A stretch of 64,000 bases of DNA from Streptomyces lasiicapitis (lineage in GTDB: Bacteria; Actinomycetota; Actinomycetes; Streptomycetales; Streptomycetaceae): NCBI RefSeq assembly GCF_014646335.1, contig NZ_BMNG01000005.1, positions 309,543 to 373,542 on the forward strand, in the 5' to 3' direction. This document shows positions 24,476 through 31,787 of this stretch, one piece after another. Numbering within the stretch: the stretch's first letter is position 1; each line of letters begins with the position of its first letter. The position numbers and the translations under genes were made by a program. The notes under the pieces are model-generated. The model was not told where the DNA came from and did no database searches. It was given only the letters and a program-made list of their open reading frames with translations.

Positions 24476-24727
24476 TCAGTCGTTGACGGCGGTGTTGCCG
24501 AACGCCGGGTTCAGCAGGCCGACCAGGTTGGCCGAGTTGCCGCTGAGGTTGATCGGGACGGCCACGGGGACCTGGATGAGGTTGCCCGAGACGACGCCCG
24601 GGGAGTGCACGGCCGCACCCTCGGCGCTGGCGCCGTCGTGTCCGCTGGCGAAAGCCGCACCGGAAGCGGCACCGGCGGCGAGACCGGCGGCGGCGACGAC
24701 GAACGCGGCCTTCTTGGCATTCTTCAT
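24476..24727 (-). CDS. chpE: Cysteine-less short chaplin (ChpE-like)
   Basis: 83 residues from ATG 24727, with AAGGAAAGG upstream. A signal peptide (about 1-30) precedes one chaplin domain: HSPGVVSGNLIQVPV, then INLSGNSANLVGLLNPAFGN. Both conserved cysteines are absent (Ser and Ala in their places). ChpE of S. coelicolor is the one short chaplin that lacks them, so the match is good. Without the disulphide it may assemble earlier or at submerged surfaces. It points away from the plus-strand chaplin at 21291 and towards the mel/VKOR genes. Confidence 0.92.
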   Translation of the reverse strand: MKNAKKAAFVVAAAGLAAGAASGAAFASGHDGASAEGAAVHSPGVVSGNLIQVPVAVPINLSGNSANLVGLLNPAFGNTAVND

Positions 24728-24856
24728 GATCAAAACCTTTCCTTGGGTTTACTCCAGCCTATGGACATGAATGCGGAAAACATCGCAATAACACGCCCAG
24801 GCGGCCCCATTCCCCGTTCGGGCCAATACAGCGCCGGGTCAAGCGAATTGAGGAAC

Positions 24857-25135
24857 CTACTTCGCGAGCGGAAGTCCGCCGAGCAGCTTCGTGGGGCCGC
24901 CGCCGGCGTTCACGCCTTCGGCCGCGTCCGTGACGGTGTTGACGACGGAGTCCTTGTTCTCGGTGTCCAGCATGTTCGTGCTCACCGGCTTGGTGTCGAG
25001 AGCGGACTGCCCGAGAACGGTCTCCAGGCCGCCGTTCAGGCTGGTGGGCGTCAGGCCGTTCGCGAAAGCGGGGGTGGCGGCACCGGCAACGGCGATGGAC
25101 CCGGCCAGGACAGCGGCAGCCTTGAGGGACTTCAT
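24857..25135 (-). CDS. Small secreted protein next to chaplins, unassigned
   Basis: 92 residues from ATG 25135, with AAAGGAACACG as ribosome-binding site. A signal peptide (MKSLKAAAVLAGSIAVAGAA, cleaved near FAN) precedes a mature ~70-residue Asn/Thr/Leu-rich protein (NGLTPTSLNGGLETVLGQ, KLLGGLPLAK) without cysteine. It lacks the chaplin motif. No family is recognised. The setting between chaplin genes suggests a cell-surface role, by inference. Confidence 0.65.
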   Translation of the reverse strand: MKSLKAAAVLAGSIAVAGAATPAFANGLTPTSLNGGLETVLGQSALDTKPVSTNMLDTENKDSVVNTVTDAAEGVNAGGGPTKLLGGLPLAK

Positions 25136-25331
25136 CGTGTTCCTTTCTTCGGCGACATCGGTCGCCCAGGAGGGCACCGTTCAGGCAGTGATTGCCTGTC
25201 GTCTCTGTTCACTACGCCTAACGAGCGCAGGACGGTACGGAAACCCCTGGCAAGGAAACTTCCCCGGCCCGCACGGATGAAAGCGGGCCCGCAATTCTCA
25301 TATCAACAGGCCTATTTTCGGGCGGGGTTGA

Positions 25332-25377
25332 CGACGCCACCCGCCGTCCCGGGGTACGGGAGCGGCGGGTGGCGTCG
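25332..25377 (-). terminator. Strong terminator hairpin
   Basis: A perfect 15-bp inverted repeat (25332-25346 and 25363-25377) with a 16-base loop, 19 bases after the minus-strand secreted-protein stop. Confidence 0.8.
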
Positions 25378-25396
25378 GTGGTGCGGGGGCCCGGCC

Positions 25397-26053
25397 TCAG
25401 ACCGGAAGCTTGGGCAGCGGAAGACCGTCGGTCGGCAGCTTGGGCAGCGCGGGCAGGCCCGGCAGGTTCGGCACCGGCAGACCGCCGCCGAGGACGGTGG
25501 CGACGACGACGTTGACCAGACCGGTGACGACCGCGGTCGCCGCCGGGAGGACTGCCGCGACGTCACCCCCGGTGGCGGCCTTGAGGAGGGTGTCGACCGC
25601 CTTCTGCAACGCGGCCAGGGCGTCGCCCTTGATGTCCATCGGCGCCTGCGCGGCCGGCGCGCCGCCCAGGGGGAGCTGGGGCGTCGCCGGGAGCTGCGGG
25701 GTCGCGGGGAGCTCGGCGCCCTTGGGTGCCGCCGCCGTGACCTTCGCGATCGCGTCCTTGACGGCGTCGCCGAGCTTCGTGGCGTCCGCCGCGGGCAGCT
25801 GGCCGTTGTCCGCCTTCAGGACGGTGTCGAGCAGATCGGTGACCGGCTTGAGGACACCGCCGATGTCGCCGAGCGTCTTCACCTGTGCCAGCAGCGCGTC
25901 GGCGCCGGGAACGGGTGCCTGCGGCGCGGCGGCCGCCGCCACTTCGCGCGCGGTGTCGTCCTGGGCCGCGGCGTAGACGGGCCCCGCGGTGCCGAGCAGC
26001 AGCGCCGAGCACAGGACGGATGTCGCGATACGCCGTACGGGCAGAGCTCGCAT
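25397..26053 (-). CDS. Secreted Ala/Pro/Leu-rich protein, unassigned
   Basis: 218 residues from ATG with AAGGGAAA upstream. A signal peptide (about 1-29) is followed by an amphipathic region (LLAQVKTLGDIGGVLKPV), a short duplicated ATPQLP unit, another hydrophobic helical region and a Pro/Leu repeat tail (LPGLPALPKLPTDGLPLPKL). No enzymatic motif or cysteine is seen in the mature part. The hydrophobic, low-complexity build resembles surface-active or coat proteins. It is flanked by chaplins on both sides and ends at a strong hairpin. Confidence 0.68.
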   Translation of the reverse strand: MRALPVRRIATSVLCSALLLGTAGPVYAAAQDDTAREVAAAAAPQAPVPGADALLAQVKTLGDIGGVLKPVTDLLDTVLKADNGQLPAADATKLGDAVKDAIAKVTAAAPKGAELPATPQLPATPQLPLGGAPAAQAPMDIKGDALAALQKAVDTLLKAATGGDVAAVLPAATAVVTGLVNVVVATVLGGGLPVPNLPGLPALPKLPTDGLPLPKLPV

Positions 26054-26277
26054 AAGTCAGTTTCCCTTCGGTGATGCGTCGGATCCTGTGATCACCGTCT
26101 AAACGGGACCAGCTTTCCGCAACCGAGCGATCACGTGACGTCACCGCCCCGCATCGGCTGAAACGGCATCAGCGCAGGTGAGAAGGAAGCCGGGTGGGCG
26201 CCCGATGCCCGCGGCGGGCAACGTCCATCCGGAGTAGCCGTACGCGGCCACGCGCCGCAAACGGCGGCGCGCACGGA

Positions 26278-26316
26278 AACGGCGGCCGCCCCCGATCCGG
26301 GGACGGCCGCCGCTGT
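26278..26316 (-). terminator. Terminator after the minus-strand chaplin
   Basis: A GC-rich inverted repeat of about 15 bp with one mismatch (arms around 26278-26295 and 26298-26316), some 40 bases after the chaplin stop. The rest of the gap 26054-26356 holds no gene; it contains a GTGACGTCAC palindrome near 26135. Confidence 0.6.
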
Positions 26317-26356
26317 GCCGACTCTGCGTCGGACGACCTGCGTCAGACGAACTGCG

Positions 26357-26596
26357 TCAGTCGTTGGCGCACTGGTTGCCGAACGCCGGGTTCAGCAGGC
26401 CGATGACGTTGATGCTGTTGCCGCACACGTTGACGGGAACGTGCACCGGCACCTGGATGGCGTTGCCGGAGATGACACCGGGGGAGTGGGCGGCCGCACC
26501 CTGGGCGCCGGCGTCGGCGGCGGCGACACCGGCGCCACCGGCCACGGCGGCGGCGGCGACGGCGGTCAGGGCGAAGGCCTTGCTGGTACGGGACAT
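26357..26596 (-). CDS. Short chaplin with two cysteines
   Basis: 79 residues from ATG 26596, with AAGGAGCAG upstream. A signal peptide (about 1-27) precedes one chaplin domain: HSPGVISGNAIQVPV, then NVCGNSINVIGLLNPAFGN and QCAND, with both cysteines. It should be secreted and join the amphipathic film on aerial hyphae. A BldN-like promoter candidate lies 59-87 bases upstream and a hairpin lies downstream. Confidence 0.95.
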   Translation of the reverse strand: MSRTSKAFALTAVAAAAVAGGAGVAAADAGAQGAAAHSPGVISGNAIQVPVHVPVNVCGNSINVIGLLNPAFGNQCAND

Positions 26597-26956
26597 GGAG
26601 TTCTGCTCCTTGGTCTGATGATGCGGAAGCCGTGCGTGATGCCCGGTGTGGGGATCAACTGGGTTCCCCGACGGGTGGTTGTGCGCCCAGATGAGTGATG
26701 TATCCCTTGCGGATCGGCCACACGCTTCACCAATCCGACACACGCCGCCAAGTAGGCAGAAACTCACGCAATAAACGCTACTGTTGCGCTTCCTTCTGAG
26801 TCTATTTGCGTCATAGGTACTCAGATGCACACATCACTCATTCATCAGTCATCCCATGCAACTAATGCGACAGACCTTTCCCGCTGTGGTTCGGAAACTC
26901 CCCACAGCTGTGGTTCAGCACCAGCACTCTTCACACCGTGGAAGGCCAGTGCCGTC
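26597..26956. other. AT-richer divergent promoter region
   Basis: This 360-base gap lies between a chaplin gene (minus) and a secreted protein gene (plus). Bases about 26750-26890 are clearly poorer in GC than the rest of the window. No convincing coding region is present. It probably carries promoters in both directions. Confidence 0.6.
26655..26683 (-). promoter_or_regulatory. Possible BldN-like promoter of the short chaplin
   Basis: On the minus strand: CACAAC (26683-26678), 17 bases, AGTTGA (26660-26655). The -10 matches the first rodlin promoter exactly. It fits the BldN consensus at 4/6 and 5/6 positions. Confidence 0.5.
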
Positions 26957-28102
26957 ATGCGTCATCTTCTGGGCCCGCGTCGTGTGCTCGTCGCCCTGCT
27001 CTCCCTCACCGGCTGCCTCGCGCTGAACGGCACCGGCGCCGCCACTCCCGGACCCGCCCCCGGCGGTGAGCGGGACCGTATCGCCTTCGCGCAGCGCTAC
27101 CACGCGGTCCAGCACGGCGGGCTCGTGCGGGCCGCCAACTCGGCCGTCACCTGCCGCCGTCCGGCGGACCGGCCCGTGTCCCGGCCCGCGCCGCGCGCGG
27201 TCGGGTCCTGCGCGGACGTGCGGCGCGGCGGGGCCGGCGCGAACCACGACTTCGAGATGTTCTACACGGACATCGACACCGACCCGAACACCTACAACTC
27301 CACGGCGGGCGAGGTGCGGCTGCCCGCCGGGTCCAAGGTGTCGTACGCACGCCTCTACTGGGGCGGCAACCTCAGGGCCGGGGAGCAGAAGCCGCCCAAG
27401 GACAACGGCCGGGTGCTGCTCGCCGAGCCCGGCGGGCGCTACCGGGCCGTCCTCGCCGACTCCCTGGCGGCCCACCGCGTCGGCGGCGGCGCGGACGTGT
27501 TCCAGGCGTCCGCCGACGTGACCGGCGTGGTCCGCACCTCCGGTGCCGGGCTGTACACGGTCGCGCAGGTCAACGTGGCCAAGGGGCACTCCAAGTCCGG
27601 TACGTGGGGCGGCTGGACGCTGGTCGTGGCGTACGAGAACGCCGCGCACCCGCTGCGTTCGATCGCCGTCTGGGACGGCTTCGGCTCCCTCGGCGGGCCC
27701 GGGACCAACCGGCCCTTCCCGCGCGCCGTGCACACCGTCCGCATGAAGGGCGTGCCTGTGGCGCCCGGCGCCGACGGGATCGCCGGGTTCGTGGCGTACG
27801 ACGGCGACCGGGGGCTGAGGGGCGACTCGGTCCACGTCTCCGCGGGCCGCGGCAGGCCCGTCCCCCTCTCGGACCGCGCCAACCCCGCCGACGACGTACT
27901 GAACTCGACCGTCAGCGGGCCGGGCGCACCGGCCCGCCGGAAACCGGCGTACGCCAACACCCTGGGCTACGACTCCGACGTGCTGCGCCTCGGCGACCGA
28001 CTGCGCGGGCAGCGCGGGGAGCTGACGGTGCGGATGTCCGCGGGGCGGGACGCGGCTTGGACGGGTGTGGTGTTCGCGGCGGTGGATGTGCGGGGGCGGT
28101 AG
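26957..28102 (+). CDS. Exported beta-sandwich surface protein, unassigned
   Basis: About 381 residues from ATG 26957 with GGAAGG upstream. A signal sequence (about 1-30) contains LTGC at residues 18-21, which fits a lipobox, so it may be a lipoprotein. The mature part has the pattern KVSYARLYWGGN, LYTVAQVNVA and GGWTLVVAYE, which resembles modules of exported DUF11/DUF3344 proteins. No catalytic residues are apparent. It precedes the exopolysaccharide genes on the same strand, with a 117-base gap, and could be a polymer-binding or coat protein. Confidence 0.7.
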   Translation: MRHLLGPRRVLVALLSLTGCLALNGTGAATPGPAPGGERDRIAFAQRYHAVQHGGLVRAANSAVTCRRPADRPVSRPAPRAVGSCADVRRGGAGANHDFEMFYTDIDTDPNTYNSTAGEVRLPAGSKVSYARLYWGGNLRAGEQKPPKDNGRVLLAEPGGRYRAVLADSLAAHRVGGGADVFQASADVTGVVRTSGAGLYTVAQVNVAKGHSKSGTWGGWTLVVAYENAAHPLRSIAVWDGFGSLGGPGTNRPFPRAVHTVRMKGVPVAPGADGIAGFVAYDGDRGLRGDSVHVSAGRGRPVPLSDRANPADDVLNSTVSGPGAPARRKPAYANTLGYDSDVLRLGDRLRGQRGELTVRMSAGRDAAWTGVVFAAVDVRGR

Positions 28103-28154
28103 GGGGGCGTGTGCGGCGGCTTCGGCAGTGCTGGGTCCCGCGGTCCTGCCCCCG

Positions 28155-28164
28155 CCCCCCCCCC
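28155..28164. repeat. Run of ten C residues upstream of the first glycosyltransferase
   Basis: A homopolymer of ten C within a C-rich stretch, 55 bases before the GTG start. Such runs can slip; here it would change promoter or leader spacing, not the protein. Confidence 0.7.
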
Positions 28165-28219
28165 GATCCCGTCGGCCTGTCCCCCGTCGTCCTGGTCCAA
28201 GGAACTCAAGGAGTCGTGC

Positions 28220-29401
28220 GTGCACCTGCCTTCGAATTCCTCGCCCGCGCCGCGGGTCCTGCACGTCAGCCAGCCCGTCGACGGGGGTGTGGCGCGCGTC
28301 GTCACCGACCTGGTCGGGGCGCAGCGCGCGGCGGGCATGGACGTGCATCTGGCCTGCCCGGACGGCGGGACCCTGGCCCGGTCGGCGGCGCCCGTCCCCG
28401 TCCACTCGTGGGCGGCTGCCCGCTCCCCCGGGCCCGGACTGCGGTCCGAGGTACGCGACCTCGCGCGGGTCGTGGACGCCGTTCGGCCGACCCTCGTGCA
28501 CGCGCACAGCGCCAAGGCCGGGCTCGCCGCCCGGGTGGCCGTGCGGGGCCGCGTTCCGACCGTGTTCCAGCCGCACGCCTGGTCGTTCGAGGCGGTCGAC
28601 GGCAGCGTCGCGCTGCTCGCCCGCACGTGGGAGCGGCACGCGGCGCGCTGGACGGCGCGGACCCTGTGCGTCAGCGAGGCGGAGCGGGACACAGGGCGCC
28701 GCGCGGGCATCGCCGGGTCGTGTTCGGTCGTGCCGAACGGCATCGACCCGGAGCGCTTCGTGCCGGCCGACGCGCGTGCGGCCCGGGTCCGCCTCCTGCC
28801 CCCGGACCTGTCCGCCGACGCGCCTCTCGTGGTGTGCGTCGGCCGCCTGTGCAGGCAGAAGGGGCAGGACGTGCTGCTCCGCGCGTGGGCGGAGGTGGTC
28901 GCGGGGCTGCCCGGGGCGCGGCTCGTCCTGGTCGGCGACGGGCCCGACGCGGACGCGCTGCGGGAGCGGGCGCGGGGGCTCGGGCCGGTGGCCTCGGCAT
29001 CCGTCACGTTCGCGGGGGCGGCGGACGACGCGGCGCCCTGGTACCAGGCGGCCGACGTGGTCGTACTGCCGTCCCGCTGGGAGGGCATGGCGCTCGCGCC
29101 CCTGGAGGCCATGGCCTGCGCGCGGACCGTACTCCTCACCGACGTGGACGGCGCCCGCGAGAGCCTGCCGGTCGCGCACCACGCCCACGCCCTGGTCCCG
29201 CCCGAGGACCCGGCCGCGCTGGCCGGGGCCCTGACCGCCCTCCTCCGCGACCCGCCCCTGCGCGACTGCCTCGGCGGCCGGGGGCGCGCGCATGTCCTGG
29301 ACCACCACGACGTACGCCGCACGGCGGCCGCGGTCGAAGCGGTGTACCGCGAACTTCTGGGCACGGCGCCCACCGAGCACAGGGAGTGCAGGACCACGTG
29401 A
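28220..29401 (+). CDS. GT4-family glycosyltransferase
   Basis: 393 residues from GTG 28220 with AAGGAG upstream. It is a GT-B fold enzyme: N-terminal acceptor domain (RVLHVSQPVDGGVARVV), then the donor domain with VPNGID, VGRLCRQKGQDVLL and the nucleotide-sugar motif SRWEGMALAPLEAMAC. It transfers a sugar from a nucleotide donor to a lipid-linked or growing chain at the inner membrane face. The final GTGA overlaps the start of the sugar-phosphate transferase gene. Donor and acceptor cannot be told from sequence. Confidence 0.9.
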   Translation: MHLPSNSSPAPRVLHVSQPVDGGVARVVTDLVGAQRAAGMDVHLACPDGGTLARSAAPVPVHSWAAARSPGPGLRSEVRDLARVVDAVRPTLVHAHSAKAGLAARVAVRGRVPTVFQPHAWSFEAVDGSVALLARTWERHAARWTARTLCVSEAERDTGRRAGIAGSCSVVPNGIDPERFVPADARAARVRLLPPDLSADAPLVVCVGRLCRQKGQDVLLRAWAEVVAGLPGARLVLVGDGPDADALRERARGLGPVASASVTFAGAADDAAPWYQAADVVVLPSRWEGMALAPLEAMACARTVLLTDVDGARESLPVAHHAHALVPPEDPAALAGALTALLRDPPLRDCLGGRGRAHVLDHHDVRRTAAAVEAVYRELLGTAPTEHRECRTT

Positions 29402-31782
29402 GCGCGGAACGTACCGTCACTTCTTCGGCCGGGGAGCCACGGCAGGACGCGTCGTGGGACGGGGAGCCGCGGCCCCAGCCGGACGAGTCGCCTCGCGGCG
29501 AGGCGCGGCGGGACGAGGCGGCTTCCGCGCAGCCTCGGGGGAATGGGGCGTCGGGCGCTCAGTCCGGGCGGGACGGGGAGGCTTCCGCACAGGACGGGGC
29601 GTCGGCCGCGCAGCCTCGGCGGGGCGGGGCATCAGCCGTGCAACCACGGCGGGACGAACCGACAGCCGCGCCGCAGCAGGACGAGCCAACGCCCGGACAG
29701 TCACGGCAGGATGAGCCGTCCCTCGCACAACCACGGCAACACAAGTCACCGTCAACGCCGCCACAGCACAGCGAGACCGCGCCCGGACAGCCCCCGCAGG
29801 ACGAGCCGTCCCTCGCACAACCACGGCAACACAAGTCACCGTCAACGCCCCCGCAGCAGGACGAACCGTCGCTGGCGCAAGCTCGGCAGGACAAGGCGAC
29901 GGCCACACCGCCCCGGCAAGGTGAGTCGACGTCCAAGCAGCCGCAGCCGAGCCGGCGGCCGCGCAACGGGCGGCTTGTCGTCGCGCCCCGTGGTGTGGCG
30001 GGTGGTCGCGTCGGGCTTCGCGGTCGGCCGCCCGCGCGGCGACGTCACCTGGTCCTCGCCCTGGTCGCCGTCGACGCCCTCGCCGCCGTGACCGCCGCCC
30101 TGTTGCTCCCCGGGCCGCACCGCTCCCCTGTGCTGACGGCCCTGCTCCTCGTCGCCGTCCTCGCCCTCAACGTCCAGGGCCGGTTGTACGAGGACACCCT
30201 CGCGCCCTACCTGCTCGACGAACTGCCCGCGTTCAGCGGCCGGATCGCCCTCGCCTGGTGCGTGGCCGCCGTCCTCCTCCCCGCCCTCGCCCCGGCCGCC
30301 GCGCCCCCGCTCACCCCTCTGCTCACCGCGGCCGCCCTCCACGGCGTACTCGGTGCCGGCGGTCGCGCCCTGGTGCACTGGCACCGGCGGGCGGTCGTGC
30401 GGCGCAGGCCCCGGCCGGTCCTCGTGCTCGGCCACGGCGGGCAGGCCCGGAGCGTGGCGGCGGCGCTGCTGCGACGGCCTCGGTGCGGGCTGCGGCCGGT
30501 GGGCGTGGTGGGAGAGCCCGCCGACGAGTACGCGTACGAGTGGGGTGGCGGGGGCGGGGCGGAGCGGCGGGTGGGGGCCCAGGCCGAGGAGTGGGCCGGT
30601 GTCGGGGCGGAGGAGTGGGCCGGGGCGGGGGCGGAACGGCTTGCGGGGGCCGGGGCCGAACACCTGGCAGCCATCGCGACCGAGCACCGCACGAGCACCG
30701 CAACTGAGCACCGCACAACCACCGCGACCGAGCGACGTACGAACGCCGAAACCGACCAGTGGGCCTCCGACGCCGAGCCATGGGCCCAGGCCGAGGCCGA
30801 ACAGCGCACCGGGGCCCAGCCCGAACAGCGCACCGGCGTCGACACCAAACCGCGCCCCAGCGCCGAAAGCGATCCGCACCCCAGCGGCCCCGGCCCAGCC
30901 CACAGCCCCGGCACCGGCACCGGCACCGGCGTCAGCCCCAGCCCCGCCCCCGACCTCCCCCTCCTCACCACCCAAGACGAACTCCACCGAGCCGTGATCC
31001 AGAACGACGTCCGAACCGTCCTCCTCCTCGCGGGACGCGACGTCGCCCACGACGACCGGCTGGCCGTGCTGCGGGGGAGCGGGTGTGAGTTGTGGGAGCT
31101 CGACCCGGGAGGGTCGGCGGGTGTGCCGGTGGGGCGGGGGCGGCGGCCGGTGTACGTGGCCGGGTTCCGGTGTCAGGCGCTGGTGGGCGCCCACCAGGAG
31201 CGGCGTACCAGCGCGGGCAAGCGCGCCCTCGACATCGCCGTGTCGGGCGCCCTCCTGCTGCCGGCCGGACCCGTACTGCTGGCCTGCGCCCTCGTCCTGC
31301 GCGCCACGGAAGGGCCGGGCGTCGTCTTCCGGCAGGAACGCGTCGGCAAGGACGGCCACCCCTTCACCGTCCTGAAGTTCCGTACCCACCGCCCCGCCGA
31401 CTCCCAGGAGTCCGCCACCCGCTGGAGCGTCGCGGACGAGCAGCGCATCAGCCCGTTCTGCCGCTTCCTGCGCAGCACCTCGCTGGACGAGCTGCCGCAG
31501 CTCTGGAACGTCCTGCGCGGCGACATGAGCCTGGTCGGCCCGCGGCCCGAACGGCCCTTCTTCGTCGAGCGGTTCAGCCGCCACTACCCGCACTACGCCC
31601 AGCGCCACCGCGTACCGACCGGCATCACCGGGCTCGCCCAGATCCACGGCCTGCGCGGGGACACCTCCATCGAGGACCGGTGCCGCTTCGACAACGCGTA
31701 CATCGACAGCTGGTCGCTCTGGCAGGACGTGTGCATCCTGCTGCGCACCGTCGGGTGCCTGCTGCGCCGCACGGGGAGCTGA
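29398..31782 (+). CDS. Polyprenyl-phosphate sugar-1-phosphate transferase (priming enzyme)
   Basis: 794 residues from GTG 29398, overlapping the previous stop. Residues 1-200 are a disordered Pro/Gln/Asp-rich region with repeats. Membrane segments (about 216-330), a Rossmann-like domain (about 340-380 resuming near 520) and the Bac_transf catalytic domain (about 605-790) follow. Catalytic signatures are KRALDIAVSG, VFRQERVGKDG, KFRTHRP, STSLDELPQLWNVLRGDMS and LVGPRPERP. It loads the first sugar phosphate on undecaprenyl phosphate, starting polymer synthesis. A ~140-residue low-complexity insert (about 381-520, Ala/Glu/Gln/Thr/Pro-rich) splits the Rossmann-like part and is very unusual. Confidence 0.9.
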   Translation: MSAERTVTSSAGEPRQDASWDGEPRPQPDESPRGEARRDEAASAQPRGNGASGAQSGRDGEASAQDGASAAQPRRGGASAVQPRRDEPTAAPQQDEPTPGQSRQDEPSLAQPRQHKSPSTPPQHSETAPGQPPQDEPSLAQPRQHKSPSTPPQQDEPSLAQARQDKATATPPRQGESTSKQPQPSRRPRNGRLVVAPRGVAGGRVGLRGRPPARRRHLVLALVAVDALAAVTAALLLPGPHRSPVLTALLLVAVLALNVQGRLYEDTLAPYLLDELPAFSGRIALAWCVAAVLLPALAPAAAPPLTPLLTAAALHGVLGAGGRALVHWHRRAVVRRRPRPVLVLGHGGQARSVAAALLRRPRCGLRPVGVVGEPADEYAYEWGGGGGAERRVGAQAEEWAGVGAEEWAGAGAERLAGAGAEHLAAIATEHRTSTATEHRTTTATERRTNAETDQWASDAEPWAQAEAEQRTGAQPEQRTGVDTKPRPSAESDPHPSGPGPAHSPGTGTGTGVSPSPAPDLPLLTTQDELHRAVIQNDVRTVLLLAGRDVAHDDRLAVLRGSGCELWELDPGGSAGVPVGRGRRPVYVAGFRCQALVGAHQERRTSAGKRALDIAVSGALLLPAGPVLLACALVLRATEGPGVVFRQERVGKDGHPFTVLKFRTHRPADSQESATRWSVADEQRISPFCRFLRSTSLDELPQLWNVLRGDMSLVGPRPERPFFVERFSRHYPHYAQRHRVPTGITGLAQIHGLRGDTSIEDRCRFDNAYIDSWSLWQDVCILLRTVGCLLRRTGS
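29713..29849. repeat. Two 47-bp exact direct repeats, 90 bp apart
   Basis: Copies at 29713-29759 and 29803-29849 are identical and in frame, encoding repeats of EPSLAQPRQHKSPSTP in the disordered tail of the priming transferase. Identity at the DNA level, not just protein level, suggests recent duplication. Confidence 0.88.
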
Positions 31783-31787
31783 GGTTC

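Noticed and set aside
24728..24856. BldN-like promoter for the Cys-less chaplin
   Set aside because: No pair of hexamers with correct spacing could be found on the minus strand.
26915..29380. 821-codon open frame opposite the glycosyltransferase and exported protein
   Set aside because: Arg/Gly/Pro-rich nonsense composition spanning two well-supported plus-strand genes.
27604..29397. In-frame extension of the priming transferase upstream of 29398
   Set aside because: It would overlap two supported genes in another frame; the GTGA junction at 29398 and the composition support the shorter protein.
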